From the NCBI RefSeq assembly GCF_030678915.1, contig NZ_JAUUTZ010000022.1:1-64000 (forward strand): a stretch of 64,000 nt of DNA, given 5' to 3'. This stretch comes from Paracoccus wurundjeri. Its GTDB lineage: Bacteria > Pseudomonadota > Alphaproteobacteria > Rhodobacterales > Rhodobacteraceae. Positions 24,456-32,850 of this stretch are shown piece by piece. A program made the position numbers and the translations under genes. Every line of letters begins with the position of its first letter. Within the stretch, counting starts at the first letter, position 1. The notes beneath the pieces are model-generated. The model was not told the origin of the DNA. It ran no database searches and saw only the letters and a program-made list of their open reading frames with translations.

Positions 24456-26675
24456 TCAGACGAATTTGTTGTCTCTGGGGAAGCCGCGCGGTGCCATCCG
24501 GCCCGCTCCGGCGCGTTTGCCCACCCATTCCTCAAGATCGCTTTCGGTACGGGTCTTGCCGCCGCCCATCGGCCAGCTCAGCCCATCCGCCAGCGTCAGG
24601 CAGATCGCATCCGACAAGCCGCCATCCTTGTATTTCTGCAACCTGACTCCCTTGCCGCGCGCCATTTCGGGCAATTCGTCCAGCGGGAAAACCAGCATCT
24701 TGCGGTTCTCCCCCACCACCGCGACGTGATCGCCTCTGACGGGTTTGCACAGCAGGGCGTGACCGTTCAGCACCTGTTTCCCGGATTTCGTTTGCGCCAG
24801 TGTATCGCCCGACTGCACGATGAACCCGTTCCCGTCTTTCGAGGCAACCAGATATTTCTCGCCCTCACGCCAGGGAAACAGCGCGACGATATCGGCATCG
24901 TTAGGCAGATCGACCATCAGCCGCAGCGGCTCCCCCATCCCCCGGCCGCCGGGCAGGCCATTGGCGGGCAGCGTATAGAAGCGCCCGTTCGAAGCAAAGA
25001 CCAGCAGCTTGTCGGTCGTCTCGGCATGCAGCGCCAGTCCCGGGCCGTCGCCATCCTTGAACTTCAGCTCGGTATCCAGCGGCTGATGCCCCTTCATGGC
25101 CCGGATCCAGCCCATCTTGGACAGGATCACGGTCAATGGCTCGCGCTCGATCATCGCATCCATGTCGATCGGCTCGACATCGGTGGCATCGGTGATCAGG
25201 GTCCGGCGCTGCCCTTCGGGCGTCGATTTGCCGAACAGGTTCCGCACCTCGCGCAATTGTTCGGCGATCCGCGCCCATTGCGCGCCCTCATCGGACAGCA
25301 TCGCCTGCAAGCCCTCGCGCTCTTCCAGAAGATTGTCGCGTTCGGCCCGAAGCTCGATTTCCTCAAGCTTGCGCAAGGCGCGCAAGCGCATGTTCAGGAT
25401 CGCTTCGACCTGAACATCCGACAGGCCGAATTCGGCCATCATGATCTTTTTCGGCTCATCCTCATAGCGGATGATCTCGATCACCCGGTCAAGGTTGAGA
25501 TAGGCGACCAGATAGCCCTCCAGCACCTCAAGCCGTGCCGCAATCTTCTCAAGCCGGAAATTCGAGCGCCGGATCAGCACGTCGCGGCGGTGATCCAGAA
25601 ATGCCCGCAGCACTTCCTTGAGGCTGCACACTTTGGGCACCCGGCCGTCGATCAGCACATTCATGTTCAGGCTGAAGCGCAGTTCGAGATCGCTGACCCG
25701 GTAAAGCGCCGCCATCAGCTGCTCGGGATCGACACTGCGGGTTTTCGGCTCAAGCACGATGCGGATATCCTCGGCGGATTCGTCGCGGACATCGGCAAGG
25801 ATGGGAATCTTGCGGTTCTGGATCAGTTCGGCCAGCCGCTCGATCAGCTTGGATTTCTGAACCTGATAGGGGATCTCTGTGACGACGACCTGCCATTGCC
25901 CGCGCCCCAGATCCTCTTTTTCCCATCTGGCGCGTATCCGGAAGGCACCCCGTCCGCTGCGGTAAACCTCGGCAATGGTTTCGCGGCTCTCGACCAGCAC
26001 CCCGCCGGTCGGGAAATCCGGACCCTGCACGATCCCTGCAATCGTATCGTCACGGGCATCCGGCGTCTTGATCAGATGCAGGCAGGCATCGATCACCTCG
26101 TGCAGGTTATGCGGAGGAATATTCGTCGCCATCCCCACCGCGATCCCCGACGCCCCGTTGACCAGCAGATTGGGGAAAGCCGCAGGCAGCACCACCGGTT
26201 CGGTCAGGGTGCCGTCGTAATTCGGGCGATAATCAACCGCATCCTCGGCCAGCCCGTCCATCAATGCTTCCGATGCAAGCGCAAGCCGCGCCTCGGTATA
26301 GCGGGCAGCAGCGGGGTTGTCGCCGTCGATATTGCCGAAATTGCCCTGCCCGTCCACCAGCGGATAGCGCATCGCGAAATCCTGCGCCAGCCGCGCCATG
26401 GCGTCATAGATCGCAGCATCGCCATGCGGGTGATAATTGCCCATCACATCGCCGGTGATCTTGGCCGACTTGCGGAACGCTCCGTTCGGCGACAGGCGCA
26501 ATTCGCGCATCGCGTAAAGAATGCGGCGATGCACCGGCTTCAGCCCGTCGCGGGCATCCGGCAAAGCGCGGTTCATGATCGTGGAAAGCGCATAGGTCAG
26601 ATAGCGCTCGCCAATGGCGCGGCTGAGTGGCTCGGCCTGCGTGTTCTCGGGTTCGGTGGGCAAATCGTCAGACAT
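24456..26675 (-). CDS. parC: DNA topoisomerase IV subunit A
   Basis: A 739-residue type IIA topoisomerase A subunit. It has the breakage-reunion domain with the QRDR helix (GNYHPHGDAAIYDAMARLAQD), the catalytic tyrosine in AARYTEARLA, the GIAVGMATNIPPHNL motif, a coiled-coil region at about 400-480 (LRALRKLEEIELRAERDNLLEE), and a short C-terminal domain. The C-terminus lacks a clear GyrA box and the length is below that of GyrA, so ParC is preferred. It is transcribed alone. Confidence 0.93.
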   Translation of the reverse strand: MSDDLPTEPENTQAEPLSRAIGERYLTYALSTIMNRALPDARDGLKPVHRRILYAMRELRLSPNGAFRKSAKITGDVMGNYHPHGDAAIYDAMARLAQDFAMRYPLVDGQGNFGNIDGDNPAAARYTEARLALASEALMDGLAEDAVDYRPNYDGTLTEPVVLPAAFPNLLVNGASGIAVGMATNIPPHNLHEVIDACLHLIKTPDARDDTIAGIVQGPDFPTGGVLVESRETIAEVYRSGRGAFRIRARWEKEDLGRGQWQVVVTEIPYQVQKSKLIERLAELIQNRKIPILADVRDESAEDIRIVLEPKTRSVDPEQLMAALYRVSDLELRFSLNMNVLIDGRVPKVCSLKEVLRAFLDHRRDVLIRRSNFRLEKIAARLEVLEGYLVAYLNLDRVIEIIRYEDEPKKIMMAEFGLSDVQVEAILNMRLRALRKLEEIELRAERDNLLEEREGLQAMLSDEGAQWARIAEQLREVRNLFGKSTPEGQRRTLITDATDVEPIDMDAMIEREPLTVILSKMGWIRAMKGHQPLDTELKFKDGDGPGLALHAETTDKLLVFASNGRFYTLPANGLPGGRGMGEPLRLMVDLPNDADIVALFPWREGEKYLVASKDGNGFIVQSGDTLAQTKSGKQVLNGHALLCKPVRGDHVAVVGENRKMLVFPLDELPEMARGKGVRLQKYKDGGLSDAICLTLADGLSWPMGGGKTRTESDLEEWVGKRAGAGRMAPRGFPRDNKFV

Positions 26676-26822
26676 GTCGTATTGGATAGGCTGACAATCG
26701 CCAACGGTCCAGACGGAAATTCACCTGCGGAACATGCCACGCTATCTTGGCGTTACTATCACGAAAGTGTAATCCATCCGTGATCCACCGGTGGGACAGA
26801 GGCGCGGGACAAGGGCGACGCA

Positions 26823-27350
26823 ATGTTACGATTGATAGTTTTGATAGCAGCGACGGTCGCAGCGCTGCTCTATGTATTATCGGCATATGGCACGGGTGCA
26901 CCGTCGGCTAGGCCGCAGGTTCCTGCGGAACAGAACGTCCCCGAGGAAAAGCCCGTATCCGATTTGCTGCCCGAACTGCCCGCCACACCGGAATCCAACG
27001 GCGCCGATAGCGACCCCCCCGCAGATCTGGTACAGCCCGAAGTTCAAACCCCCGAGCGTGTGCAGGATTTCCCCGGCCCGGATTTGCAACCGTCGCCCGA
27101 ATATGAAGACCGGCCCCTCGAGACCCCGCAGACGATCGCCGAAGCGGAAGGGCCGGTTCTGTATGTCAGTGCCGCAAGCGTGAATGTCCGCTCGGGGCCT
27201 TCGACGAATGACCGGGTGATCGGCGCATTGGATGCCGGCGCGCCGGTCGAGGCCCTGGGGCCACTGGATACGGAATGGGTGCAGATCCGCGATATGGATG
27301 GACGGATCGGCTATATGTCGGGTCAGTTCCTGTCGGAAGACGCGCCCTAG
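26823..27350 (+). CDS. SH3-domain protein with N-terminal anchor
   Basis: A 175-residue protein. A hydrophobic N-terminus (MLRLIVLIAATVAALLYVLSAYG) works as anchor or signal. A Pro/Glu-rich linker of about 80 residues follows, then a bacterial SH3 (SH3_3) domain: VLYVSAASVNVRSGPSTNDRVIGALDAG, with WVQIRDMDGRIGYMSGQFL. Such domains usually bind peptidoglycan in the periplasm. The SDR gene starts directly after its stop codon, so the two are probably one transcript despite unrelated predicted roles. Confidence 0.82.
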   Translation: MLRLIVLIAATVAALLYVLSAYGTGAPSARPQVPAEQNVPEEKPVSDLLPELPATPESNGADSDPPADLVQPEVQTPERVQDFPGPDLQPSPEYEDRPLETPQTIAEAEGPVLYVSAASVNVRSGPSTNDRVIGALDAGAPVEALGPLDTEWVQIRDMDGRIGYMSGQFLSEDAP

Positions 27351-28172
27351 ATGCCGGGACGGGTTCTTGTCACCGGATGCTCATCGGGGATCGGGCTGGA
27401 TACCGCAAGGCGCCTGCAAAGCGAAGGCTGGCATGTCGTCGCCACTTGTCGCAAAGCCGAAGATATCGCGGCGCGGCGCGCGGAAGGTATGGAATGCCAT
27501 CATCTGGAACTGTCCGACCCGGACAGCGTGGCAGAGTTGGTGAGCAAGGTTCTGGCGGGCGGGCGACTGGACGCATTGGTGAACAACGCGGCCTTCGCCC
27601 TGCCCGGCGCGGTCGAGGATATCCCGCGCGATGCCCTGCGTTCGATCTTCGAGACCAATCTGTTCGGCACCCATGACCTGACCGTCCGGCTGATCCCGCA
27701 TTTCCGCGAACATGGTGGGCGGATCGTGAATATCAGCTCGGTCCTCGGACTGATCGGGATTCGCTGGCGCGGCCCCTATGTGGCGACGAAATTCGCACTT
27801 GAAGGGCTGACCGATGTATTGCGCCTAGAGATGGAGGGAACCGGCGTCAGGGTCATCCTGATCGAGCCCGGCCCGATCGCCAGCCGCATCCGCGAAAACG
27901 CCATCCCCCATTTCGAGAAATGGGTGAACTGGCAAGCCAGCCCCCGCGCCGATCAATACCGGAAAAGCCTGCTGAAGCGGCTCTATGAACCGGCGAAGAA
28001 GAAAGACCGCTTCGAACTTCCCGCCTCGGCGGTCAGCGACCGGATCCTGCATGCCCTGACGGCGGCGAATCCGGCCCCGCGCTATTATGTCACGGTGCCG
28101 ACATGGATTTCGGGGCTTGGCCGCCGGATTCTGCCGACCCGCGCACTGGACTGGCTGGCGCGGCAGGGATAG
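27351..28172 (+). CDS. Short-chain dehydrogenase/reductase
   Basis: A 273-residue classical SDR. The cofactor motif is TGCSSGIG near residues 8-15, NNAAFALPG follows, the catalytic serine is in NISSVLG, and YVATK carries the catalytic Tyr-Lys pair. An arginine in ATCRK after the second strand hints at NADP(H). The C-terminal part (hydrophobic, with TVPTWISGLGRRILPTRALDWL) resembles lipid- or retinol-type SDRs. The substrate is unknown. No gap separates it from the SH3 gene. Confidence 0.85.
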   Translation: MPGRVLVTGCSSGIGLDTARRLQSEGWHVVATCRKAEDIAARRAEGMECHHLELSDPDSVAELVSKVLAGGRLDALVNNAAFALPGAVEDIPRDALRSIFETNLFGTHDLTVRLIPHFREHGGRIVNISSVLGLIGIRWRGPYVATKFALEGLTDVLRLEMEGTGVRVILIEPGPIASRIRENAIPHFEKWVNWQASPRADQYRKSLLKRLYEPAKKKDRFELPASAVSDRILHALTAANPAPRYYVTVPTWISGLGRRILPTRALDWLARQG

Positions 28173-28195
28173 GGTCGGCCCTGAAAGGCGGATCC

Positions 28196-28396
28196 ATGCA
28201 AGACAAGCCCCTGTTCCTTGTCATCATCCTTGCGATGCTGGTCGTGCTGGCCATTCTGGCCACCGGCATCGGCGGCTTTGCCCGCGGTGGTGAATTCAAC
28301 CGCAAACACGGCAATCGCATGATGCGGTGGCGGATCATTGCGCAGGCAATCGCCGTTGCCCTGATCATGCTGTTCATCTGGATAAGGTCGAATTGA
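28196..28396 (+). CDS. Twin-transmembrane (HIG1-like) small protein
   Basis: A 66-residue protein with two membrane helices (FLVIILAMLVVLAILATGIGGFA and IIAQAIAVALIMLFIWI) joined by a basic loop with FNRKHGNRMMRWR. That loop matches the HIG1/twin-TM small proteins found next to the cobalamin adenosyltransferase in Rhodobacterales. The function is unproven; HIG1 proteins elsewhere associate with cytochrome oxidases. The TGA overlaps the ATG of the next gene. Confidence 0.78.
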   Translation: MQDKPLFLVIILAMLVVLAILATGIGGFARGGEFNRKHGNRMMRWRIIAQAIAVALIMLFIWIRSN

Positions 28397-28968
28397 TGGT
28401 CGTTCTGAACAAGATTTACACCCGCACCGGCGACAAGGGCGATACCGCGCTGTCCGATGGCAGCCGCGTGGCCAAGCACGATCCCCGGGTCGAGGCCTAT
28501 GGCACCGTGGACGAATTGAACGCAACGCTTGGCCTGTGCCGCCTGCATGCCGCCGATATGCTGGCTGACCGGCTGTCGGTGATCCAGAACGATCTTTTCG
28601 ATCTGGGCGCGGATCTGGCCCGCCCCAATATGGCGGCGGACGATCAGGCGGGTTACCCCGTCTTGCGAATCATTGATTCCCAGGTCGAACGGCTGGAACG
28701 GGAAATCGACGAAATGAATGCCGGTCTTCAACCGCTGCGCAGCTTCATCCTGCCGGGCGGCACCATCCTGGCATCGCATCTGCATCTGTCGCGCACCGTC
28801 GCCCGCCGGGCCGAGCGCCGCGCGACAGAACTAGCGCAGGGTGGCGATGTGAACGGCTCGGCAGTGCGCTATCTCAACCGCCTGTCCGATTGGCTGTTTG
28901 TCGCCGCCCGCCTGTCGAATGACGGCGGGAACGGGGACATCCTGTGGGTTCCGGGCGGCAGCCGTTAG
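28396..28968 (+). CDS. pduO: Cob(I)alamin adenosyltransferase, PduO type
   Basis: A 190-residue ATP:corrinoid adenosyltransferase. The signature ATP-binding N-terminus is KIYTRTGDKGDTALSDGSRV, followed by DPRVEAYGTVDELNATLG. FILPGGTILASHLHLSRTVARRAER is the second conserved segment, and RYLNRLSDWLFVAAR the C-terminal helix. It forms adenosylcobalamin from cob(I)alamin. Downstream are etfBA and an acyl-CoA dehydrogenase gene, a usual setting in this group, where methylmalonyl-CoA-type mutases need the cofactor. Confidence 0.92.
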   Translation: MVVLNKIYTRTGDKGDTALSDGSRVAKHDPRVEAYGTVDELNATLGLCRLHAADMLADRLSVIQNDLFDLGADLARPNMAADDQAGYPVLRIIDSQVERLEREIDEMNAGLQPLRSFILPGGTILASHLHLSRTVARRAERRATELAQGGDVNGSAVRYLNRLSDWLFVAARLSNDGGNGDILWVPGGSR

Positions 28969-29078
28969 CGCATGACTGCCGCAAACGTCGCGTCGCATGG
29001 CGTTTTTATACTGTAAATCCGCGAAATCTGCCGATAACACTGCCTCTCGACAGATGACGCAAACTAAGGGAGAGGCGA

Positions 29079-29837
29079 ATGAAAGTCCTCGTGCCGGTCA
29101 AGCGCGTGATTGACTATAACGTGAAAGCCCGCGTGAAGGCGGACGGATCGGGTGTCGATCTGGCGAATGTGAAGATGTCGATGAACCCCTTTGACGAGAT
29201 CGCGGTGGAAGAAGCGATCCGGCTTCGGGAAAAAGGCGTGGCCGAAGAGGTCGTGGCCGTTTCCATCGGCGTGAAACAGGCGCAGGAAACGCTGCGCACC
29301 GCGCTTGCCATGGGAGCTGATCGCGCCATTCTGGTAGTCGCCGCCGATGACGTGCATCAGGATATCGAGCCTCTGGCGGTTGCCAAGATCCTCGCAAAAA
29401 TCATCGAGGAAGAACAACCGAAACTGGTCATCGCCGGCAAACAGGCCATCGACAACGACATGAACGCCACCGGCCAGATGCTGTCGGCATTGCTGGGCTG
29501 GTCGCAGGCCACTTTCGCCAGCAAGATCGAGATCGAGGACGAGGCGGCGAAAGTCACCCGCGAGGTCGATGGCGGCTTGCAAACTATCGAGGTCAGGCTG
29601 CCTGCCATCGTCACCGCCGATCTGCGCCTGAACGAGCCGCGCTATGCCTCGCTGCCCAATATCATGAAGGCCAAGAAGAAGCCGCTGGATGAAAAGACCG
29701 CCGCCGATTACGGGGTAGATGTCAGCCCGCGCCTCGAAATCGTCAGCACGCGCGAGCCCGAGGGCCGCAAGGCGGGCATCAAGGTCGAATCGGTCGATGA
29801 ACTGGTCAGCAAACTGAAAGAAGCGGGGGTGGTGTGA
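29079..29837 (+). CDS. etfB: Electron transfer flavoprotein subunit beta
   Basis: A 252-residue ETF beta subunit. MKVLVPVKRVIDYNVKARVK opens the protein, MSMNPFDEIAVEEAIRLREKG follows, and the AMP-binding and recognition-loop region contains GKQAIDNDMNATGQMLSALLGW. It pairs with EtfA to pass electrons from acyl-CoA dehydrogenases to ETF-ubiquinone oxidoreductase. A GGGAGAGG ribosome binding site precedes the start. The stop overlaps the etfA start by one base. Confidence 0.95.
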   Translation: MKVLVPVKRVIDYNVKARVKADGSGVDLANVKMSMNPFDEIAVEEAIRLREKGVAEEVVAVSIGVKQAQETLRTALAMGADRAILVVAADDVHQDIEPLAVAKILAKIIEEEQPKLVIAGKQAIDNDMNATGQMLSALLGWSQATFASKIEIEDEAAKVTREVDGGLQTIEVRLPAIVTADLRLNEPRYASLPNIMKAKKKPLDEKTAADYGVDVSPRLEIVSTREPEGRKAGIKVESVDELVSKLKEAGVV

Positions 29838-30763
29838 TGGCGGTTCTGCTGCTTGGAGAAGTAACCGGAGGCGAGCTGAGCGTTGACGCCACCTCCAAGG
29901 CCGTAACTGCGGTCAAGGCGCTTGGCGATGTGACGGTGCTTTGCGCCGGGGCCTCGGCCAGGGACGCCGCGCAGGAGGCCGCGAAGATCGACGGCGTCGC
30001 CAAGGTGCTGGTCGCCGAGGATGCGCGTTACGGCCACCGGCTGGCCGAGCCGACCGCCGCCCTGATCGCCAGCCTTGCGGGCGATTACGACCATATCGTC
30101 GCGCCCGCCACCACGGATGCCAAGAACATCATGCCGCGCGTGGCGGCGCTTCTGGACGTGATGGTGATTTCGGATGCCTCGGGCATCATCGATGCCGACA
30201 CGTTCGAACGTCCGGTCTATGCCGGCAACGCGATCCAGACGGTGAAATCGAAAGATGCGAAGAAGGTTCTGACCATCCGCACGGCAAGTTTCGACGCGGC
30301 GGGCGAAGCCGGCGCGGCGCCCATCGAGGATATCGCCGCCGCCGATGATCCTGCGCTGTCTAAGTGGGTCGGCGACGAATTCGCCAAAAGCGACCGTCCC
30401 GAACTGACCTCGGCCGGTCGCGTGGTCTCGGGCGGGCGCGGTGTCGGCTCGAAAGAGGATTTCGCCATCATCGAGGCGCTGGCCGACAAGCTTGGCGCCG
30501 CTGTCGGCGCCAGCCGCGCGGCGGTCGATTCGGGCTATGCTCCGAACGATTGGCAGGTCGGTCAGACCGGCAAGGTCGTCGCGCCCGAGCTTTACGTGGC
30601 CATCGGCATCTCGGGCGCGATCCAGCACCTTGCGGGGATGAAGGATTCGAAAGTCATCGTCGCCATCAACAAGGACGAGGAAGCCCCGATCTTCCAGATC
30701 GCCGATTACGGCCTGGTCGGTGATCTCTTCACCACCGTCCCGGAACTCACCGAAAAGCTCTAA
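29837..30763 (+). CDS. etfA: Electron transfer flavoprotein subunit alpha
   Basis: A 308-residue ETF alpha subunit. The C-terminal FAD-binding signature reads YVAIGISGAIQHLAGMKDSKVIVAINKDEEAPIF, and GRVVSGGRGVGSKEDFAIIEALADKLGAAVGASRAAVD gives the other flavin contacts. The preceding GTG at 29834 could be an alternative start, but the ATG overlapping the etfB stop gives the family's normal N-terminus MAVLLLGE. The dispersed repeat lies just downstream. Confidence 0.95.
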   Translation: MAVLLLGEVTGGELSVDATSKAVTAVKALGDVTVLCAGASARDAAQEAAKIDGVAKVLVAEDARYGHRLAEPTAALIASLAGDYDHIVAPATTDAKNIMPRVAALLDVMVISDASGIIDADTFERPVYAGNAIQTVKSKDAKKVLTIRTASFDAAGEAGAAPIEDIAAADDPALSKWVGDEFAKSDRPELTSAGRVVSGGRGVGSKEDFAIIEALADKLGAAVGASRAAVDSGYAPNDWQVGQTGKVVAPELYVAIGISGAIQHLAGMKDSKVIVAINKDEEAPIFQIADYGLVGDLFTTVPELTEKL

Positions 30764-30784
30764 CCCGCCGAAAAACTCTGACCG

Positions 30785-30846
30785 TTTCTTCTTTGCGAAA
30801 ATACCTCGGGGGAGTCGCGCAAAGCGCGGCGGGGGCAGCGCCCCCT
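30785..30846 (+). repeat. Dispersed intergenic repeat, copy 2
   Basis: It starts TTTCTTCTTTGCGAAAATAC, continues CTCGGGGGAG, and ends with a G/C arm pair GGGGGC-AG-CGCCCCC at about 30830-30845. A short internal dyad, GCGC-AAA-GCGC, lies between. It occupies the gap between etfA and the hydroxyacyl-CoA dehydrogenase gene and may act as a 3'-end or terminator element. Confidence 0.65.
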
Positions 30847-30953
30847 TCCTCCGGCGAAGCTTCACCGCCTCTGGAACGATCCGGGGGCGGTTTTGCATTG
30901 CAGCATCGCATCGCCCGGCCTATCGTCACGCCGATCAAAGATACGAGGCGGAT

Positions 30954-31829
30954 ATGGCGATCGAAAAAATAGGCATCATCGGGGCGGGCCAGATGGGCAA
31001 TGGCATCGCCCATGTTTTTGCACTGGCGGGATATGATGTATTGCTCAACGATATCAGCCGGGACGCATTGGACAAGGCCGTCTCTCTGATCGACCGCAAT
31101 ATGGAACGTCAGGTCAGCCGCGAGAAAATCACCGCCGAGGAAAAAACTGCCGCCATGGCGCGGATCACCACGACGCTGACGCTGACCGATCTGGGTCAGA
31201 CCGATCTGGTGATCGAAGCCGCGACCGAGCGTGAAACCGTCAAGCAGGCCATTTTCGAGGATCTGTTGCCGCATCTGAAGCCGGAAACGATCCTGACCTC
31301 GAATACATCCTCGATCTCGATCACCCGACTGGCCAGCCGCACCGACCGGCCCGAGAAATTCATGGGTTTCCATTTCATGAACCCGGTTCCGGTGATGCAG
31401 CTTGTCGAATTGATCCGGGGAATCGCCACCGACGAGGCCACCTACAAGGCGCTGCACGAGGTGGTCGAGAAACTGGGCAAGACTGCCGCCTCGGCCGAAG
31501 ATTTCCCGGCTTTCATCGTGAACCGCATCCTGATGCCGATGATCAACGAGGCGGTCTATACGCTGTATGAAGGCGTCGGAAGCGTCAAATCCATCGATGA
31601 ATCGCTGAAGCTGGGGGCCAATCACCCGATGGGGCCGCTGGAACTGGCGGATTTCATCGGGCTGGATACCTGTCTTGCGATCATGAACGTGCTGCATGAC
31701 GGGCTGGCCGATACGAAATACCGCCCCTGCCCGCTGCTGACGAAATATGTCGAGGCCGGCTGGCTGGGCCGCAAGACAGGCCGCGGCTTCTACGATTACC
31801 GCGGAGAAACTCCGGTTCCGACGCGATAA
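30954..31829 (+). CDS. hbd: 3-hydroxybutyryl-CoA dehydrogenase
   Basis: A 291-residue protein starting MAIEKIGIIGAGQMGNGIAH, the NAD-binding motif of 3-hydroxyacyl-CoA dehydrogenases. FMGFHFMNPVPVMQLVELIRG holds the catalytic His, and GFIVNR-type FPAFIVNRILMPMINEAV follows, with GANHPMGPLELADFIGLD near the C-terminus. It oxidises 3-hydroxyacyl-CoA to acetoacetyl-CoA type products, or the reverse. A GAGGCGGAT stretch precedes the start. The frame is open upstream through the repeat, which carries no domain. Confidence 0.93.
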   Translation: MAIEKIGIIGAGQMGNGIAHVFALAGYDVLLNDISRDALDKAVSLIDRNMERQVSREKITAEEKTAAMARITTTLTLTDLGQTDLVIEAATERETVKQAIFEDLLPHLKPETILTSNTSSISITRLASRTDRPEKFMGFHFMNPVPVMQLVELIRGIATDEATYKALHEVVEKLGKTAASAEDFPAFIVNRILMPMINEAVYTLYEGVGSVKSIDESLKLGANHPMGPLELADFIGLDTCLAIMNVLHDGLADTKYRPCPLLTKYVEAGWLGRKTGRGFYDYRGETPVPTR

Positions 31830-31866
31830 GATTCCGGGGTGATCTTCGGCGGAAAACCTGATACTG

Positions 31867-31884
31867 ATTGACTGGACAATCAAT
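31867..31884. promoter_or_regulatory. BetI-like operator upstream of choX-betC
   Basis: The 18-bp dyad ATTGACTGGACAATCAAT is 14/18 symmetric, with perfect ATTGA/TCAAT ends. It resembles the ATTGA-N-TG...CA-N-TCAAT layout known for BetI choline-responsive operators. It lies 21 bp before the choX start codon, whose ribosome binding site AGGAGGA lies between. betI itself is not in the window. Confidence 0.5.
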
Positions 31885-31905
31885 ATCCCGTCAGGAGGAA
31901 GTCCA

Positions 31906-32850
31906 ATGCTCAGCAGGAAACGCCTACTCGTCGCGCTGTCGCTTTCGGCGGCAACCGCGATGCCCGCACTGGCCGATGATCCCGGCACATGCGGCACGGT
32001 ACATCTCTCCGATCCCGGCTGGACCGATATCACCGCAACGAATGGCGTCGCGGCTGTGGTGTTGTCCGCGCTGGGCTATACGCCCGATATCGCCACCCTG
32101 TCGGTTCCGGTCGGATACGAGGCGTTGAAAAATGGCCAGACCGACGTGTTCCTGGGCAATTGGATGCCTGCGCAGCAAACCTTCCGTGACGATCTGGACG
32201 CGAATGGCGGTATCGAAGAACTGGTGCAGAATCTCGAAGGCGCGAAATTCACTCTGGCGGTCAACACTGCCGGCGCGGAAGCCGGCGTTGCGGATTTCGC
32301 CGATCTCGATGCGCAGAAAGATGCGTTCGAGGGCAAGATATACGGGATCGAACCCGGCGCCCCGGCAAATCAGTCGATTCAGGCCATGATCGAGGCGGAC
32401 GAATTCGGCCTTGGCGACTGGGAACTGGTCGAAAGCGGCGAACAGGCAATGCTGGCTCAGGTTGGCCGCAACGACAGCGCGGACACACCGACGGTCTTTC
32501 TGGCATGGGCGCCGCATCCGATGAACGAATCGCTCGAGATCACCTATCTGACCGGCGGCGATGAACAGTTCGGCCCGGATTATGGCGGCGCCGATGTATT
32601 CACCCTTGCCCGCAAGGAATGGGTCGCGGAATGTCCCAATGCCACCAAACTGTTCAGCCAGCTGGTTTTCGACATCAGCATGGAGAACCAGCTGATGGGC
32701 AAGATCCTTGACGAGGGCGCGGATGCGCAGGATGCCGCGAAAGAGTGGATCGCCGCGAATCCCGAAATTGCCGGGAAATGGCTGGACGGCGTGACCACGC
32801 TTGACGGCCAGCCGGGTATTGATGCGGTGATGGCAGCGGTCGGAGAATGA
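31906..32850 (+). CDS. choX: Choline ABC transporter substrate-binding protein
   Basis: A 314-residue periplasmic protein. The signal peptide is MLSRKRLLVALSLSAATAMPALA, with cleavage before DDPGTCG. The mature protein is an OpuAC/ProX-type ligand-binding domain: VHLSDPGWTDITATNGVAAVVLSALGY, VFLGNWMPAQQT for the aromatic cage, and AWAPHPMNESLEITYLTGGDE. Paired cysteines may form a disulfide as in ChoX. The permease and ATPase genes are not next to it. It is translationally coupled to choline sulfatase, pointing to choline or choline-O-sulfate as ligand. Confidence 0.85.
   Translation: MLSRKRLLVALSLSAATAMPALADDPGTCGTVHLSDPGWTDITATNGVAAVVLSALGYTPDIATLSVPVGYEALKNGQTDVFLGNWMPAQQTFRDDLDANGGIEELVQNLEGAKFTLAVNTAGAEAGVADFADLDAQKDAFEGKIYGIEPGAPANQSIQAMIEADEFGLGDWELVESGEQAMLAQVGRNDSADTPTVFLAWAPHPMNESLEITYLTGGDEQFGPDYGGADVFTLARKEWVAECPNATKLFSQLVFDISMENQLMGKILDEGADAQDAAKEWIAANPEIAGKWLDGVTTLDGQPGIDAVMAAVGE

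Noticed and set aside
24726..26783. A long plus-strand open frame (685 codons) antisense to parC.
   Set aside because: It mirrors the parC codons on the opposite strand, has no domain, membrane pattern or ribosome binding site, and is the usual antisense openness of GC-rich genes.
26785..26794. Palindrome CCACCGGTGG upstream of the SH3 protein gene.
   Set aside because: Only 10 bp with GC-rich self-complementarity, and no other sign of regulation nearby.
28979..29018. Possible terminator after the adenosyltransferase gene (AAACG...CGTTTTT).
   Set aside because: The stem is only about 5 bp with a 13-nt loop, too weak to list as a terminator.
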